64,000 nt of DNA from Candidatus Bathyarchaeota archaeon (GTDB lineage: Archaea > Thermoproteota > Bathyarchaeia > 40CM-2-53-6): positions 75,709-139,708 of the forward strand of contig VBBS01000029.1 in assembly GCA_005888745.1 (NCBI GenBank), written 5' to 3'. Below, one piece after another: positions 1 through 8,752 of this stretch. The stretch's first letter is position 1. Every line of letters starts with the position of its first letter. The notes beneath the pieces were generated by a model that saw only the letters and a list, made by a program, of their open reading frames with translations, was not told the origin of the DNA and searched no databases. The translations under genes were made by a program, and so were the position numbers.

Positions 1-65
1 GAAACATTGGACTCCGTTAGAATACTTCTCTTGAATCCGGGACTGAAATCCTAGGATATTCTCGC

Positions 66-1019
66 TTGTCTAGCCCTTCTATTGAAGCCGTAAATCTGTC
101 AAAACGGTACGGGTCGTTTTCCGCCTTATCCAATCTGAACCTGAAGATTGAAGGTTCGAAATGCGTCGGTTTTCTCGGGCCGAACGGAGCTGGAAAGACA
201 ACTACTCTGAAGCTCTTCACTGACATGATTAGAGCATCCGAGGGGAAGGCCCTAATCAACGGGATCTTGGTGCACGAGAATAAGAAGAAGGCTCTTGCCT
301 CCGTCGGATCGCTTATCGAGAGCCCGGAAATCTATCCCGCACTAACCCCGAGAGAGGCGCTCTCCATGGTCGCGGAAATTAGAGGACTGCCCCGTTCAGA
401 AAGGAAGAAGAGAATCGAAGAAGCTGTTGCGGAGGTGAAGATGGAAGAGTGGTTAGACAAGAAAGTCGGAAAATTTTCCAAAGGAATGAAACAGCGAATC
501 AACATCGCCGCAGCCCTTCTATCCCAACCTGAAATTCTCCTACTAGACGAGCCGAGCACTGGACTCGACCCTAGAGGAATGTCTGAAGTTAGGGAAATCG
601 TAAAGTCGCTCAAACACAAGAATCGGCTTATCTTTATGAGCTCCCATCTCCTGAACGAGGTTTCCGACATCTGCGACGAGGTCGCGATGATAGACCACGG
701 AAAGCTGCTTGTCTATGACAAGCTTGGCAATGTTGTGTCGCGGTTTTCCGGTGACGGAGGCGCGATCATCATCGACGTGGGGCTATCCAGAGATATCGAT
801 GATCAAACAGTGAGCAGGACTATATCCTCGTTGCCTGGAGTAATTTCGGCCGAAAAACTGGAGGGAAAGAACTTGCGCCTACGGTTCTCTGGAGGTCCGG
901 AGAATCAGGAAAGACTTCTATCGGACCTTGTAGTGATGAAAATCGGCTTGATCAGTTTCCATCCATCCTCTTCAGCTCTCGAGGACACGTACCTGAATCT
1001 GATCAAGGCAACGCTGTGA
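66..1019 (+). CDS. ABC transporter ATP-binding protein
   Basis: Walker A GPNGAGKTT, signature FSKGMKQR, Walker B ILLLDEPSTGLDP; overlaps downstream permease. Confidence 0.95.
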   Translation: MSSPSIEAVNLSKRYGSFSALSNLNLKIEGSKCVGFLGPNGAGKTTTLKLFTDMIRASEGKALINGILVHENKKKALASVGSLIESPEIYPALTPREALSMVAEIRGLPRSERKKRIEEAVAEVKMEEWLDKKVGKFSKGMKQRINIAAALLSQPEILLLDEPSTGLDPRGMSEVREIVKSLKHKNRLIFMSSHLLNEVSDICDEVAMIDHGKLLVYDKLGNVVSRFSGDGGAIIIDVGLSRDIDDQTVSRTISSLPGVISAEKLEGKNLRLRFSGGPENQERLLSDLVVMKIGLISFHPSSSALEDTYLNLIKATL

Positions 1020-1888
1020 GGGAAATGAGCGAGCCATCTCTCAAGTCTGTCGAGCCCGTAGGAGTGCCCAGTCTCCCGAGCAGCATTGCTCAAGTGGGAA
1101 CGATCACCAAATACGAACTGCTGAACTATTTCAGATCGCGAAGATTCTTCGTTCTTCTGATAATCGGGGTAGCCATCAGCGCACTTCTCACAGCGCTAGT
1201 GGCGTACTACGGGGTTGGCAGCTTTGCAGCCTCGGCCTTAGGATTCTACTCCTTCTGGTGGGGCAATTCCATCACCTTGGTCGTCATACTATCAGGAATA
1301 TTCTTCGGGGGAGACGCAATATCCGGCGAGTTCCAGAACAAGACAGGATATTTCCTCGTCGGGAACCCGCTTCGCCGATCCTCAATCTACATCGGCAAAT
1401 GGGTTGGTGCACTGACAGCATCCTTAATCATATTCGCCATCTATGCCGCAATTGCCGTAGGCAATGGCATCTACTACTTCGGCGCGAACATTCCCTACCA
1501 ATTCGGCCAGTCACTCATCTTCTCCGTGCTCTATCTGATTGCCGTACTCGGGTTCACCTTCTTCTTCAGTTCGCTTTTCAAGAGCAGCTCTATGTCCATT
1601 CTCGTGACTGCGATCCTCCTTCTCTTTGCCTTCTCGCTCATCCAAGTAATTGTCTCAACACTTGCCCAGGTAGAACCTTGGTTCATTATTACCTATGCTT
1701 CAGGAATAATCGGCAACGTGCTCACAGATCCGTACCCGACAACTCAGACCGTCAGAGGAGGATTCCGAGGAGACACTTCGAGGGTATTCGCTGTGAGTAT
1801 CCCAGAAGGAATCGCGATACTAGTTGGCTACTTCGTTATCACCGCATTAATCGGCCTTCTGGTCTTTGAGAGAAAGGAATTCACATAA
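1016..1888 (+). CDS. ABC-2 type transporter permease
   Basis: Multiple hydrophobic segments, GEFQNKTGYFLVGNPLRRSSIYIGKW ABC-2 pattern; overlaps ATPase gene by 4 nt. Confidence 0.9.
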   Translation: MREMSEPSLKSVEPVGVPSLPSSIAQVGTITKYELLNYFRSRRFFVLLIIGVAISALLTALVAYYGVGSFAASALGFYSFWWGNSITLVVILSGIFFGGDAISGEFQNKTGYFLVGNPLRRSSIYIGKWVGALTASLIIFAIYAAIAVGNGIYYFGANIPYQFGQSLIFSVLYLIAVLGFTFFFSSLFKSSSMSILVTAILLLFAFSLIQVIVSTLAQVEPWFIITYASGIIGNVLTDPYPTTQTVRGGFRGDTSRVFAVSIPEGIAILVGYFVITALIGLLVFERKEFT

Positions 1889-2125
1889 CCGAATCTTTCA
1901 AACGCAATACCTGAAACCGCAAACTTGATCAGCTCCAGTATTCGCCCCGCCTCTCCATCCTTCGACATTCCACACACGCACCGACACACATTGAAAAGTC
2001 TCGATCGCACGATCTCCAGGCATACCCAATCACAGCTCATCACGACCATCCCCGAAAGTCCCGCCACTAGCGATCTTGCTATTAGCTGCCCGAATTCTCA
2101 CGAAATAATTATGGCGTATTCATGG

Positions 2126-2242
2126 TGGGGCGGGTGGGATTTGAACCCACGATCACTGGTGCCCGAGACCAGTATCGGAGCCGGGTTTTGATGCCCTTTG
2201 ACCAAGTTGTCCCTGCCTCTCGGCAGCCTGGACCACCGCCCC
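2126..2242 (-). tRNA. tRNA-Pro (anticodon CGG), 117 nt, apparently containing two non-canonical introns
   Basis: Acceptor GGGGCGG/CCGCCCC + discriminator A, T-arm GTGGG-TTCAAAT-CCCAC, anticodon arm CTGGT-CTCGGGC-ACCAG; 40 nt in excess of a 77-nt tRNA. Confidence 0.85.
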
Positions 2243-2276
2243 CAAGACCCGGAATAATCACGGGAAAATAAGTCCT

Positions 2277-3014
2277 TCAGACGGTCCGAAATGGTCCGAA
2301 ATTATGCCAGCGAAGCCCTTTCTTCCGAGAATAGTGTTTCCTCCACTCAACCGCGGCACGTGAAGAACCTATAGTTCGGTTCAAAAGGATCGCTTGCTCA
2401 GCAACGTGCTGTTTTCTAGCGATTACGAAACCAATCTTATCGACGAACACTCGCACATCATGTGCTCTTTGAATCTGAAGAGCATACGCGTCTTTCCTCA
2501 GGACGACGGTCTTGCTGCCATTCTTCCATGTAGATCCTTTTCTCTTCCTAAGGTACGTATTGGAATGTAACCGGAAATGTGATTGAAGCAAGAACCTCAC
2601 CAATCCTAACAATTCTGGATCTGAATTGCAGAGTATGATCTGAAGCCTCAGACAGCCATGATCAACGTAAACGCCCGCGCAGCCATCTGCAGAGAATATG
2701 CCGCGCAAGAAATCCGCCGGATAAGCATCTGCAAAAGGCCTAAGCTCCTCTAGCGGAGAACTGAGGAATAATCCCAAGGAACGCGAGGAGTACTTGGATT
2801 CATAGTATACTTTGCCTAAATCGTGTGTTATTACTAGCTTGTTTGTTTTCCGACCGAGAATATGACCGACTGCAGATTGAAGGCTTCTGCAAAATCGCGG
2901 TCTCGAACAGCTAATTTTACGTGGTGATGGTAAGCGGAGTCTTCGACCAAAGCTGCCATCACCGAGGAAAGATCCAATTACGAAGCTTAGGCCTTCAGAG
3001 GGTTCAAAATTCAA
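2277..3014 (-). CDS. LAGLIDADG family homing endonuclease
   Basis: Two LAGLIDADG-like motifs: LSFVIGSFLGDGSF and FLRGIFSADGCAGVY; TTG start. Confidence 0.85.
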   Translation of the reverse strand: MNFEPSEGLSFVIGSFLGDGSFGRRLRLPSPRKISCSRPRFCRSLQSAVGHILGRKTNKLVITHDLGKVYYESKYSSRSLGLFLSSPLEELRPFADAYPADFLRGIFSADGCAGVYVDHGCLRLQIILCNSDPELLGLVRFLLQSHFRLHSNTYLRKRKGSTWKNGSKTVVLRKDAYALQIQRAHDVRVFVDKIGFVIARKQHVAEQAILLNRTIGSSRAAVEWRKHYSRKKGLRWHNFGPFRTV

Positions 3015-3194
3015 GACATTGTTACAGCCTCCGCTTGGCTACATAGCCAGTAGTGATTGACGAAAGTGTTTGCTCTGGATAAACCAAGAAATCATGGCGT
3101 TACATAACTGGGAGATAAGGCATTCAACTGTTGTCGTCGGCCGATTGTAACTGGCCGTACTTGGCTTGATGTGCTTTCTTGGATGGTGATCGTG

Positions 3195-3527
3195 TTATTT
3201 CGATTGCTTTCGATCCGCTGGGGCTTTCTTGTGTCCATTGAAGTAAGTTCGTACTAGATGTTCGAAGAAGATACTGAAACCCCCGGTCCTACCGTAGTAC
3301 ACCTTGTCAACTTCTTGCCTTACCAGCTGTTCTGCTTCGGACGATAGAGAGATCATTACTTTGCCCATGGTATCTCTAGACTCCTGCAGATAGCTCTGGG
3401 CCGTTTTATGCTTATCCCCTGCAGCCGCTCCAATCGGCAAAGAATAAGAACCGCAAACAGAAGGTTGGCCGTCTAAGCCAATTTCTGCAGTAGCCTGCCA
3501 ACTGCCGTCACTGCGACCAGGGTGCAA
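3195..3527 (-). CDS. small hypothetical protein, likely starting at internal MGKVMISLSSEAEQLVRQEV
   Basis: C-terminal part reads as a short helical, possibly ribbon-helix-helix-like protein; N-terminal extension doubtful. Confidence 0.4.
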   Translation of the reverse strand: MHPGRSDGSWQATAEIGLDGQPSVCGSYSLPIGAAAGDKHKTAQSYLQESRDTMGKVMISLSSEAEQLVRQEVDKVYYGRTGGFSIFFEHLVRTYFNGHKKAPADRKQSK

Positions 3528-3787
3528 ACGGTGAGTCCTAACTGATCGTTAAGAGCCAGGGCCAGGACCGCGGTGATGCTTCCGGCTATGAAGTCTCGGA
3601 AGAGCCCCTTACTCTTGTCAGAGGTATCAAAAACATCGGAGCCAAGCACGAGTAGCAGTGTCAGGAAGTAGACTGGTTCTTGGCTTATGGCGTTGGCTAT
3701 TACGAAGCTGGCTACCCATGCCGCAGACTCGGCCACGGGGCGTAGGGCTGGTCGTAGCTCTGCCAGCTTGTACGACAGATCGCTCAT
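3473..3787 (-). CDS. small membrane protein, hypothetical
   Basis: 104-aa ORF with hydrophobic segments; overlaps the next ORF. Confidence 0.45.
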   Translation of the reverse strand: MSDLSYKLAELRPALRPVAESAAWVASFVIANAISQEPVYFLTLLLVLGSDVFDTSDKSKGLFRDFIAGSITAVLALALNDQLGLTVCTLVAVTAVGRLLQKLA

Positions 3788-3914
3788 GTTGTATGACTGC
3801 TATAAGGGATAGAAAAGGCGACCCGACTTTTTCTACTGCGTCCCAGTCGAACAACGAAAATGTCAATTCGTTGAGCGGAAAAATTCAATTCATGACGCGG
3901 GTCGCAGAACGATC

Positions 3915-4448
3915 GTGAAGGAGAGCGTAGGCAAAGGGAAAAGTATCTACTGGGGGCCTTTCTTTCATATCTTGCCAACGCTCAAAATCTACAAAGCGAT
4001 GGAAATGGCTCCGGGAATGGACCAGTCTGAGATTGACGCGTTTCTAGCGGGCAGTAAGACACCACTCCGACTCGGAACCACTAACTCGAAAGGCGAGCCC
4101 AACATACACCCAGTGTGGTACCACTATCTGACAAACAAGCTCTATTTCATGAGCTACAAGGACGCGGTGAAAGTCCGGAATCTAGAGCATAACAAGACGG
4201 TCTACTTTTCGGTCGATACGGACGCGATGCCCAACACGGGAGTAAAAGGAAGAGGAACTGCCATCATAGTAAAGGACACAGGTAAAGCATTGTCGCTATT
4301 GGAAAAGATCATTGCGAAATATCTGGGTGACCTAAACAGCACTATGGCGAAGAATATGGTAGACGGGGTAAAGAAGGGCTCGGAAGTCCTCGTAGAGATT
4401 ACCCCTCAATACTTCTCGACCTGGGACTATAGCAAATCGAAATTCTAG
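3915..4448 (+). CDS. pyridoxamine 5'-phosphate oxidase-like (FMN/F420-binding split barrel) protein
   Basis: LRLGTTNSKGEPNIHPVWYHYLTNKLYFMS...VRNLEHNKTVYFSVDTD pattern. Confidence 0.85.
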   Translation: MKESVGKGKSIYWGPFFHILPTLKIYKAMEMAPGMDQSEIDAFLAGSKTPLRLGTTNSKGEPNIHPVWYHYLTNKLYFMSYKDAVKVRNLEHNKTVYFSVDTDAMPNTGVKGRGTAIIVKDTGKALSLLEKIIAKYLGDLNSTMAKNMVDGVKKGSEVLVEITPQYFSTWDYSKSKF

Positions 4449-4480
4449 CCCGATCACTCGGGGAACCCGTAGAGACGGGC

Positions 4481-5956
4481 TTAGACGATCTCTATGAGAT
4501 CGAGGGACGGGTACCCCTTGTCGAAGTTGAAAGTGGCCCCGTGAATATGGGTGAAAGGTTTCACGCCGTAGATTAGAAGATGACCGTTCCAGTTTTGGAC
4601 CTTTATGTGATAGTCGGCTTGTCTGAGAAACTCATCGCGCACCTTGGTGGGACGTGACGATAATCCGATGCTGAAGGCTCCTTCGTCCCGCAAACCTTCT
4701 CCTATCTCTGTAAAACCTGGAAGTGTCAACTCCTCTCCGTAGACCTGCACGAGCTTGTCAAAGTTCATAGTTAACATCATGCCGCTTGACGTTTCTTTCA
4801 AGGCGTTCCATGTTTTGTAGAATTCTGCAAGATCACTCATTAGCTGGCCCCTCAACTTTAGCCTCCAGGCTTTCGAAGGTAGCTGCGAGTTGAATTCGAC
4901 TATCCGAACTTTCTCTGCCAAGGCTTTGTCGCCTACATAGGGTCTCAGTGCTTCCGCCGAGGATTCCGAGCTAAAGGTTCCCGTTGAAACACTGAAGCAG
5001 GCCCCGCCCTGGTTGACGAAATTAGACCTGATCATATTGATCAATAATCTCAGCGACTGCGGGGAAACGTTGCTCTCCGTGTCGATCATGAAGAAAGCAC
5101 CTTTCCTAATTCCGCCTCCCAGTAGCCGGTCGAGTTCCCTGCTCCCGGTGGAGTAGTGGGTTTCTGTGTGTTGAACTTTCTCTGGACTTCTGACTATGCT
5201 CGGTAGGCCGTTTTCATATTCTTCGTCCAGGAAGGTGAACCTTCCCTTTTCCAAGGAGAATGGAAAGTGTTGGCTCTGGACTCTGAATCCTCTTAGCTTG
5301 TCTATTCCGAGGGACCTAATTCTCCTTCCATCTAGCTCGCTCTGTTCGAGGGTTACTACTCCGTCGACCAGGTAGCCAAGGTTGTCGGCTCGTTCGGCCT
5401 CACTGACGAGAATCACGCTTACTTTTGTCTGATCTAGTTCGGACATAATGGCTGACTCAAGCATTTTTCGTCCTTCAGGTGTCGCGTTTCTCAACGCTCC
5501 TTCCCAGCTATCTACGACAAGGATTGATTTCTGTTTGGCCTGTTTCAGGCGTACGATCTTCGAAAAGACACTGTCGGTATCAGAGCCTCGGAGGTCGTGG
5601 AATTCGTCATTCCAGCTGGCCTTAGAGGATCTCCCGGACATAGAATCAATGACCTCATCGATCCAAGGAAACTGTATGCGCAACTTCACCGGTGAGACCC
5701 TGCTGGACGCGTAGACCCTGCGCGAGTCCGCAACAGCATTCAGGATCTCGAACGCGAGAGTTGTTTTCCCGGTGCCGGGTGCTCCTTGGATGAGCAGGAC
5801 GTTTCCGGGAACTTCGAGAAACTCCAAGAACATGTTCATCATAGGGGACGATGTCGCACGGACTACGGAAGGTTCGAGAGCTTGAGGATCGGATTTCGTT
5901 CCCGAGGCTATCAAGTTATTACAACACGAAGTGAGAAGGAGCGTGAAAGATTTCAA
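4481..5956 (-). CDS. RecA/KaiC-superfamily ATPase, GvpD-like, two-domain
   Basis: Walker A GAPGTGKTTLAFEIL in first domain; second domain GSRELDRLLGGGIRKGAFFMIDTESNVSPQSLRLL. Confidence 0.75.
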   Translation of the reverse strand: MKSFTLLLTSCCNNLIASGTKSDPQALEPSVVRATSSPMMNMFLEFLEVPGNVLLIQGAPGTGKTTLAFEILNAVADSRRVYASSRVSPVKLRIQFPWIDEVIDSMSGRSSKASWNDEFHDLRGSDTDSVFSKIVRLKQAKQKSILVVDSWEGALRNATPEGRKMLESAIMSELDQTKVSVILVSEAERADNLGYLVDGVVTLEQSELDGRRIRSLGIDKLRGFRVQSQHFPFSLEKGRFTFLDEEYENGLPSIVRSPEKVQHTETHYSTGSRELDRLLGGGIRKGAFFMIDTESNVSPQSLRLLINMIRSNFVNQGGACFSVSTGTFSSESSAEALRPYVGDKALAEKVRIVEFNSQLPSKAWRLKLRGQLMSDLAEFYKTWNALKETSSGMMLTMNFDKLVQVYGEELTLPGFTEIGEGLRDEGAFSIGLSSRPTKVRDEFLRQADYHIKVQNWNGHLLIYGVKPFTHIHGATFNFDKGYPSLDLIEIV

Positions 5957-6077
5957 GAAATTGTTTCCTTTGCAGTCTTTGGGCGGGAACTAATGTGACT
6001 GTCATGTCACGTTGACCTTCCACACGGTAGGAACTCGCTAGACCCTAGTCTTCAAAGCCTAGAGAGCGAAGTGCATA

Positions 6078-6332
6078 GTGGATAACGTGCCAAAACTCAA
6101 GTTCAGCAAAGAATACCTCCAGCGTTTGACGAAACCTATTCCAAAGAAAGACCCGAACATGCGAGCGGCAACATCGACCGAGACCCTGTCAGAACCGCGG
6201 CATCCCACGGGATTCCATCAGTACTGTACGAGTTGTGGGCGGGAACAGCTTTTCAGCGTGGACACACTAGGCTGGAAAACCTGCACCGCATGTCGCCGAA
6301 CCGCTCCGGACAGAAGCCAGAGTCCAATATGA
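6078..6332 (+). CDS. small zinc-ribbon protein
   Basis: CTSCGREQLFSVDTLGWKTCTACRR. Confidence 0.6.
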   Translation: MDNVPKLKFSKEYLQRLTKPIPKKDPNMRAATSTETLSEPRHPTGFHQYCTSCGREQLFSVDTLGWKTCTACRRTAPDRSQSPI

Positions 6333-6390
6333 GAGGTCCCCAAGTACAATTTTTTAAACAGGTTTGGGGTAGAAGACTCTTGACCTTTTC

Positions 6391-8634
6391 TTGCAGCGAT
6401 CCTACGAACGCTTCAGTTCGGATGTTCTAGACGCTGCTTCTGCCCCGGTTCGTCTTCACATTCTCAAGCTGTTAGTCTCCAAAGGTCCCCTTCCGTACAC
6501 TGAGATAATGTACGAGGCGAAGATGGATCCTGTGCGGGACGCTGGAAAGTTCGTCTATCATCTCAAAACCCTTCGTAAGGCTGGTTTAGTTGCGATCGAA
6601 AAAGGCACGAAAAAGTACAGCATAACAGACCTCGGCAAAATACTCGTCGAGTTCTCGCGCGACCTGGAAGAGTGGGTTGCCGTTAAGCGAGGCCGCCTCT
6701 TCGTCCGAACCTCCAAGATGACAATCGAGGAATTTGACCGGACCCGGATCGCTTCTTCCCTCGTCACCGAAGCCGGGATGCCCCAAAGCCTGGCAGACGA
6801 GATAGCCTCAGAAGCCGAAGAAAGACTTCTGCGGTTCGGAACAACCTATCTCACAGCGCCCTTAGTCCGTGAACTCGTCAACACCATCCTCGTCGAGAGA
6901 AAACTCGAAGAATACCGCCACAAGCTAACTCGACTGGGACTTCCAGTCAACGATGTAACAATCCTCCTTAAGGAAGCCGGCCGAAAACACCTCGATTCGG
7001 CCTGGGTACAACAATCTGCAGGGGCTGCTGTCACCGAAGAATATGTCCTGCTAAACAGCCTCCCCCGGCCCCTAGTCGACGCCCACTTCACCGGACAGAT
7101 CCACCTAGAAGACGCAGAGTCATGGATACTCAAGCCCAGCATATTCTTCCATGACCCCCGTCCCTTCCTACGAAAAGGACTCCCACGATCCACGCCACCA
7201 GTCTCTTTCGAAACCGCGCTCGGAGCATTACTCCGACTAGCCCGCATAACCGAAGGACAAGTAGCAAGTGAGCAAGTCTTCGACCACATCAACGTCCTAC
7301 TGGCACCGTTCATCCGAGGGATCCCGACCGAAAGAGTCCAAGAAGCGATGAGACTATTTCTCTACCAACTCAACTGGGACGGTTTCTCAAACAGCCTTCC
7401 CTTCCGAACTACAATCGGACTCGACCGAACGATTCCCAGTTCTCTCGAGAAATCAGAGGCAGGAGCACCCAACGGCAAGAGAGAGGGGGTGTTCGGCGAC
7501 TACGCCCACGAGGCCGAAGAATTGTTCCGGACAGTCATAGTTGCAAGTATGGAAATTGCAAGGAACAATCTCCTCGTCAACCCTTCAGTCACAGTGAACC
7601 TCAGCCGAGAAAGACTGTCTGAGCCTGACAGCCTCCTATCGATGACCTATGACGCGTCCCTGAAATATTCTATCCCAAACTATAGGATTCAAGATCCTGA
7701 ACAGACCGTTACCGTATCCTCTGACGGCAATGCCATGGTCACCGATGACACGAATAATATTGCAGGTGGAGCAGTGGTGGGAACCGTCCAAGTCAATCTC
7801 CCAAGAATATCATACGAGGCAACGGGAAAAGACGAGCGATTTCTCCAAGGAGTTCAGAACGCTGTTGATGAAGCGGTGAAGGCCCTAGAGATTCGTGGAC
7901 AAGCCATACAAGAAAGAATGAAAGAGGGACTTCTGCCACTCCTTTCATGGGAAACTGACGGGAACGCGTATTATAGATCCCAACCAATGGCGGAGATCGG
8001 CCTCCTAGGGCTAAACGAGGCCGTTAAACATCACACAAAGAAAGATGTCGATGCCAAAGATTCACTCGCCTTTCTCAAAAAGATCATCGAAGCAACACGA
8101 CGCGCCATCTCGGAAAGCGATAATCCCACACTCAGAATCCGCGTCGGGCTTCATCCCTCTCCGGAAGCATCCTCGAGACTCGCGAGCATCGACGCTGAAA
8201 AATACGGATTCTCCACAATAGTCTACCAGGGGTCCAAACGGCACCCCTACTACACGGATGTACCCTTGATTCCGTTGACCCATAAAATACCGCTATCTTC
8301 ACGCGCGTTTCTTGAGGGGGAAGCTCAGAAACTCCTCGATGGAGGGACAATCCTCCCGCTAGTCATGGGGGAAAAACCAGGGGCCGCTGGGTTGGCGAGA
8401 GCATCTCAATTACTCGCAGATTCAGGCGTCAAACACTTCACCTTTTCCAACATGCTTTCACGGTGCCAGTTCTGCTATCAAGTCGATACCGGAGTTCATA
8501 CAAAATGCGCGAATTGCGGTTCAGACAAACTGACAGTCGTGGCGAAATACGCAGGTAGATTGATTCCCCTCGACTTATGGACCGAGTCAAGGCGGAGAGA
8601 CCTGGACAGGATCGCAGGCTACGTTTTCTCGTAG
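6391..8634 (+). CDS. HTH (ArsR-like) + ATP-cone + anaerobic ribonucleotide reductase (NrdD)-like fusion protein
   Basis: N-terminal winged HTH (VRLHILKLLVSKGPLPYTEIM...FVYHLKTLRKAGLV), ATP-cone (VRTSKMTIEEFDRTRIASSLVTEAGMPQSLADEIASEAEERL), NrdD-like GTVQVNLPRISYEA, Zn ribbon CQFC...CANC and C-terminal DRIAGYVFS. Confidence 0.8.
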   Translation: MQRSYERFSSDVLDAASAPVRLHILKLLVSKGPLPYTEIMYEAKMDPVRDAGKFVYHLKTLRKAGLVAIEKGTKKYSITDLGKILVEFSRDLEEWVAVKRGRLFVRTSKMTIEEFDRTRIASSLVTEAGMPQSLADEIASEAEERLLRFGTTYLTAPLVRELVNTILVERKLEEYRHKLTRLGLPVNDVTILLKEAGRKHLDSAWVQQSAGAAVTEEYVLLNSLPRPLVDAHFTGQIHLEDAESWILKPSIFFHDPRPFLRKGLPRSTPPVSFETALGALLRLARITEGQVASEQVFDHINVLLAPFIRGIPTERVQEAMRLFLYQLNWDGFSNSLPFRTTIGLDRTIPSSLEKSEAGAPNGKREGVFGDYAHEAEELFRTVIVASMEIARNNLLVNPSVTVNLSRERLSEPDSLLSMTYDASLKYSIPNYRIQDPEQTVTVSSDGNAMVTDDTNNIAGGAVVGTVQVNLPRISYEATGKDERFLQGVQNAVDEAVKALEIRGQAIQERMKEGLLPLLSWETDGNAYYRSQPMAEIGLLGLNEAVKHHTKKDVDAKDSLAFLKKIIEATRRAISESDNPTLRIRVGLHPSPEASSRLASIDAEKYGFSTIVYQGSKRHPYYTDVPLIPLTHKIPLSSRAFLEGEAQKLLDGGTILPLVMGEKPGAAGLARASQLLADSGVKHFTFSNMLSRCQFCYQVDTGVHTKCANCGSDKLTVVAKYAGRLIPLDLWTESRRRDLDRIAGYVFS

Positions 8635-8752
8635 ACAGGCCAAGCTTCTCGGAACTTCGCCGTTGACGATAGGATGGTGCAAGTGGGCCTGATAGGACCC
8701 AATTGAGTTTATCTCATTGACCCCTTGACCAGGCGAGTGGGGAAGAGACACC

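Noticed and set aside
1258-1869. 203-aa + strand ORF inside the ABC permease
   Set aside because: Shadow frame with R/H/P bias; the permease frame is clearly the coding one
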